Assembly: GCF_024169315.1 (NCBI RefSeq)
Contig: NZ_JALJWR010000001.1
Span: 4,204,501 to 4,268,500, forward strand
From: Pseudomonas migulae
Lineage (GTDB): Bacteria; Pseudomonadota; Gammaproteobacteria; Pseudomonadales; Pseudomonadaceae
Reading direction: 5' to 3'
Length of the DNA stretch: 64,000 nucleotides
Shown: positions 63,454 to 64,000 of the stretch, piece by piece
How the letters are laid out: each line of letters begins with the position of its first letter
How positions within the stretch are numbered: position 1 is the first letter of the stretch
Notes under the pieces: generated by a model
Told to the model about the DNA's origin: nothing
Database searches by the model: none
The model's input: the letters and a program-made list of their open reading frames with translations, nothing else
Program-made: the position numbers and the translations under genes

Positions 63454-64000
63454 GTGACTGCGCTAAACCTGATTCCCGGTCAACTGAGCCTTGCCCAACT
63501 GCGTGATATCTATCAGCAACCGGTCCGGATCACCCTCGACGACAGCGCCTCGGCGCAGATCGAAGCCAGCGTTGCCTGCGTGGAACAGATCCTCGCCGAG
63601 AACCGCACCGCCTACGGCATCAACACCGGTTTCGGCCTGCTGGCCTCGACCCGCATCGCCAGCGAAGACCTGGAAAACCTGCAGCGCTCGCTGGTGCTGT
63701 CCCACGCCGCCGGCGTCGGCGAGCCGATCAGCGACGCGCTGGTGCGCCTGGTCATGGTGCTCAAGGTCAACAGCCTGAGCCGTGGTTTCTCCGGCATTCG
63801 CCGCGTGGTGATCGACGCGCTGATCGCCCTGATCAACGCCGAGGTTTACCCGCACATTCCGTTGAAAGGTTCGGTCGGTGCTTCCGGTGACCTGGCGCCA
63901 TTGGCCCACATGTCGCTGGTCCTGCTGGGCGAAGGCAAGGCGCGCTACAAGGGTGAGTGGATGGAAGCGACCGAAGCGCTGAAAGTCGCCGGTCTGACCC
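63454..64000 (+). CDS. hutH: HutH2: histidine ammonia-lyase (partial, 3' end off window)
   Basis: The first 182 codons are present. GTG 63454 is fixed by AAGGAG at 63440-63445. The canonical motifs are [38 protein letters not shown] and [16 protein letters not shown], with the MIO triad at residues 143-145 (63880-63888). This is the expected active histidase, which converts histidine to urocanate. It lies 120 nt after hutH1 with no terminator between, and the operon continues beyond the window. Confidence 0.97.
   Translation, partial: MTALNLIPGQLSLAQLRDIYQQPVRITLDDSASAQIEASVACVEQILAENRTAYGINTGFGLLASTRIASEDLENLQRSLVLSHAAGVGEPISDALVRLVMVLKVNSLSRGFSGIRRVVIDALIALINAEVYPHIPLKGSVGASGDLAPLAHMSLVLLGEGKARYKGEWMEATEALKVAGLT

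Overview
The window is bacterial chromosome from a fluorescens-group Pseudomonas. The evidence is the high GC content, the protein sequences, a dense set of Pseudomonas-type REP/REPIN palindromes (14 found), and a gene order that, from memory, is largely collinear with the P. aeruginosa PAO1 block around PA5100-PA5155. Every function below is read from sequence; no database search was run.

Layout, left to right. 1-3.2 kb: an amino-acid ABC transporter operon running off the left edge, then a GabP-type permease behind a sigma-54-like promoter. 3.5-10.4 kb: an accessory stretch with a small membrane protein, a vapBC toxin-antitoxin module lying between two copies of a 37-bp terminator, two tandem charged paralogues, an alpha/beta hydrolase, a YhcG-type nuclease, a TSUP transporter and a TauD-like oxygenase. 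10.7-14.5 kb: tRNA-Phe, yggX-mutY-asmA, then a PanZ-like acetyltransferase. 15-21 kb: an OFA-type MFS transporter, the hisB-hisH-(DUF2164)-hisA-hisF cluster and an orphan binding protein. 21-28.7 kb: deacetylase-ctpA-envC-like cell-wall cluster, gpmI, rhodanese-grxC-secB, trmL.

28.6-34.8 kb is a nitrogen-control block. It holds glnA, two DUF4124 genes, ntrB and ntrC, plus a structured RNA locus downstream of ntrC made of three about-80-bp modules. That locus has a sigma-54 promoter and two NtrC-like sites, and I assign it to nrsZ. 35-52 kb: thiI, typA, a YkgJ-like cysteine cluster protein, glgP, a DUF2339/DUF3999 pair, fbp, a DUF924 protein, an amino-acid-type chemoreceptor and two lipoproteins.

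52-64 kb is the histidine-utilisation (hut) locus: hutF facing hutC-hutD, then hutU, an NCS1 permease, a ProX/W/V-type ABC transporter (hutXWV), hutH1 and the start of hutH2. The hutU promoter shows a nested TGTTAC/GTAACA palindrome (CbrB-like enhancer), a sigma-54 promoter and a HutC-like operator over the predicted start site. HutH1 lacks the Ala-Ser-Gly triad that forms the MIO cofactor, while the neighbouring HutH2 keeps it. The nitrogen and histidine blocks appear to share one regulatory logic: sigma-54 promoters driven by NtrC or CbrB, with HutC repression on top.
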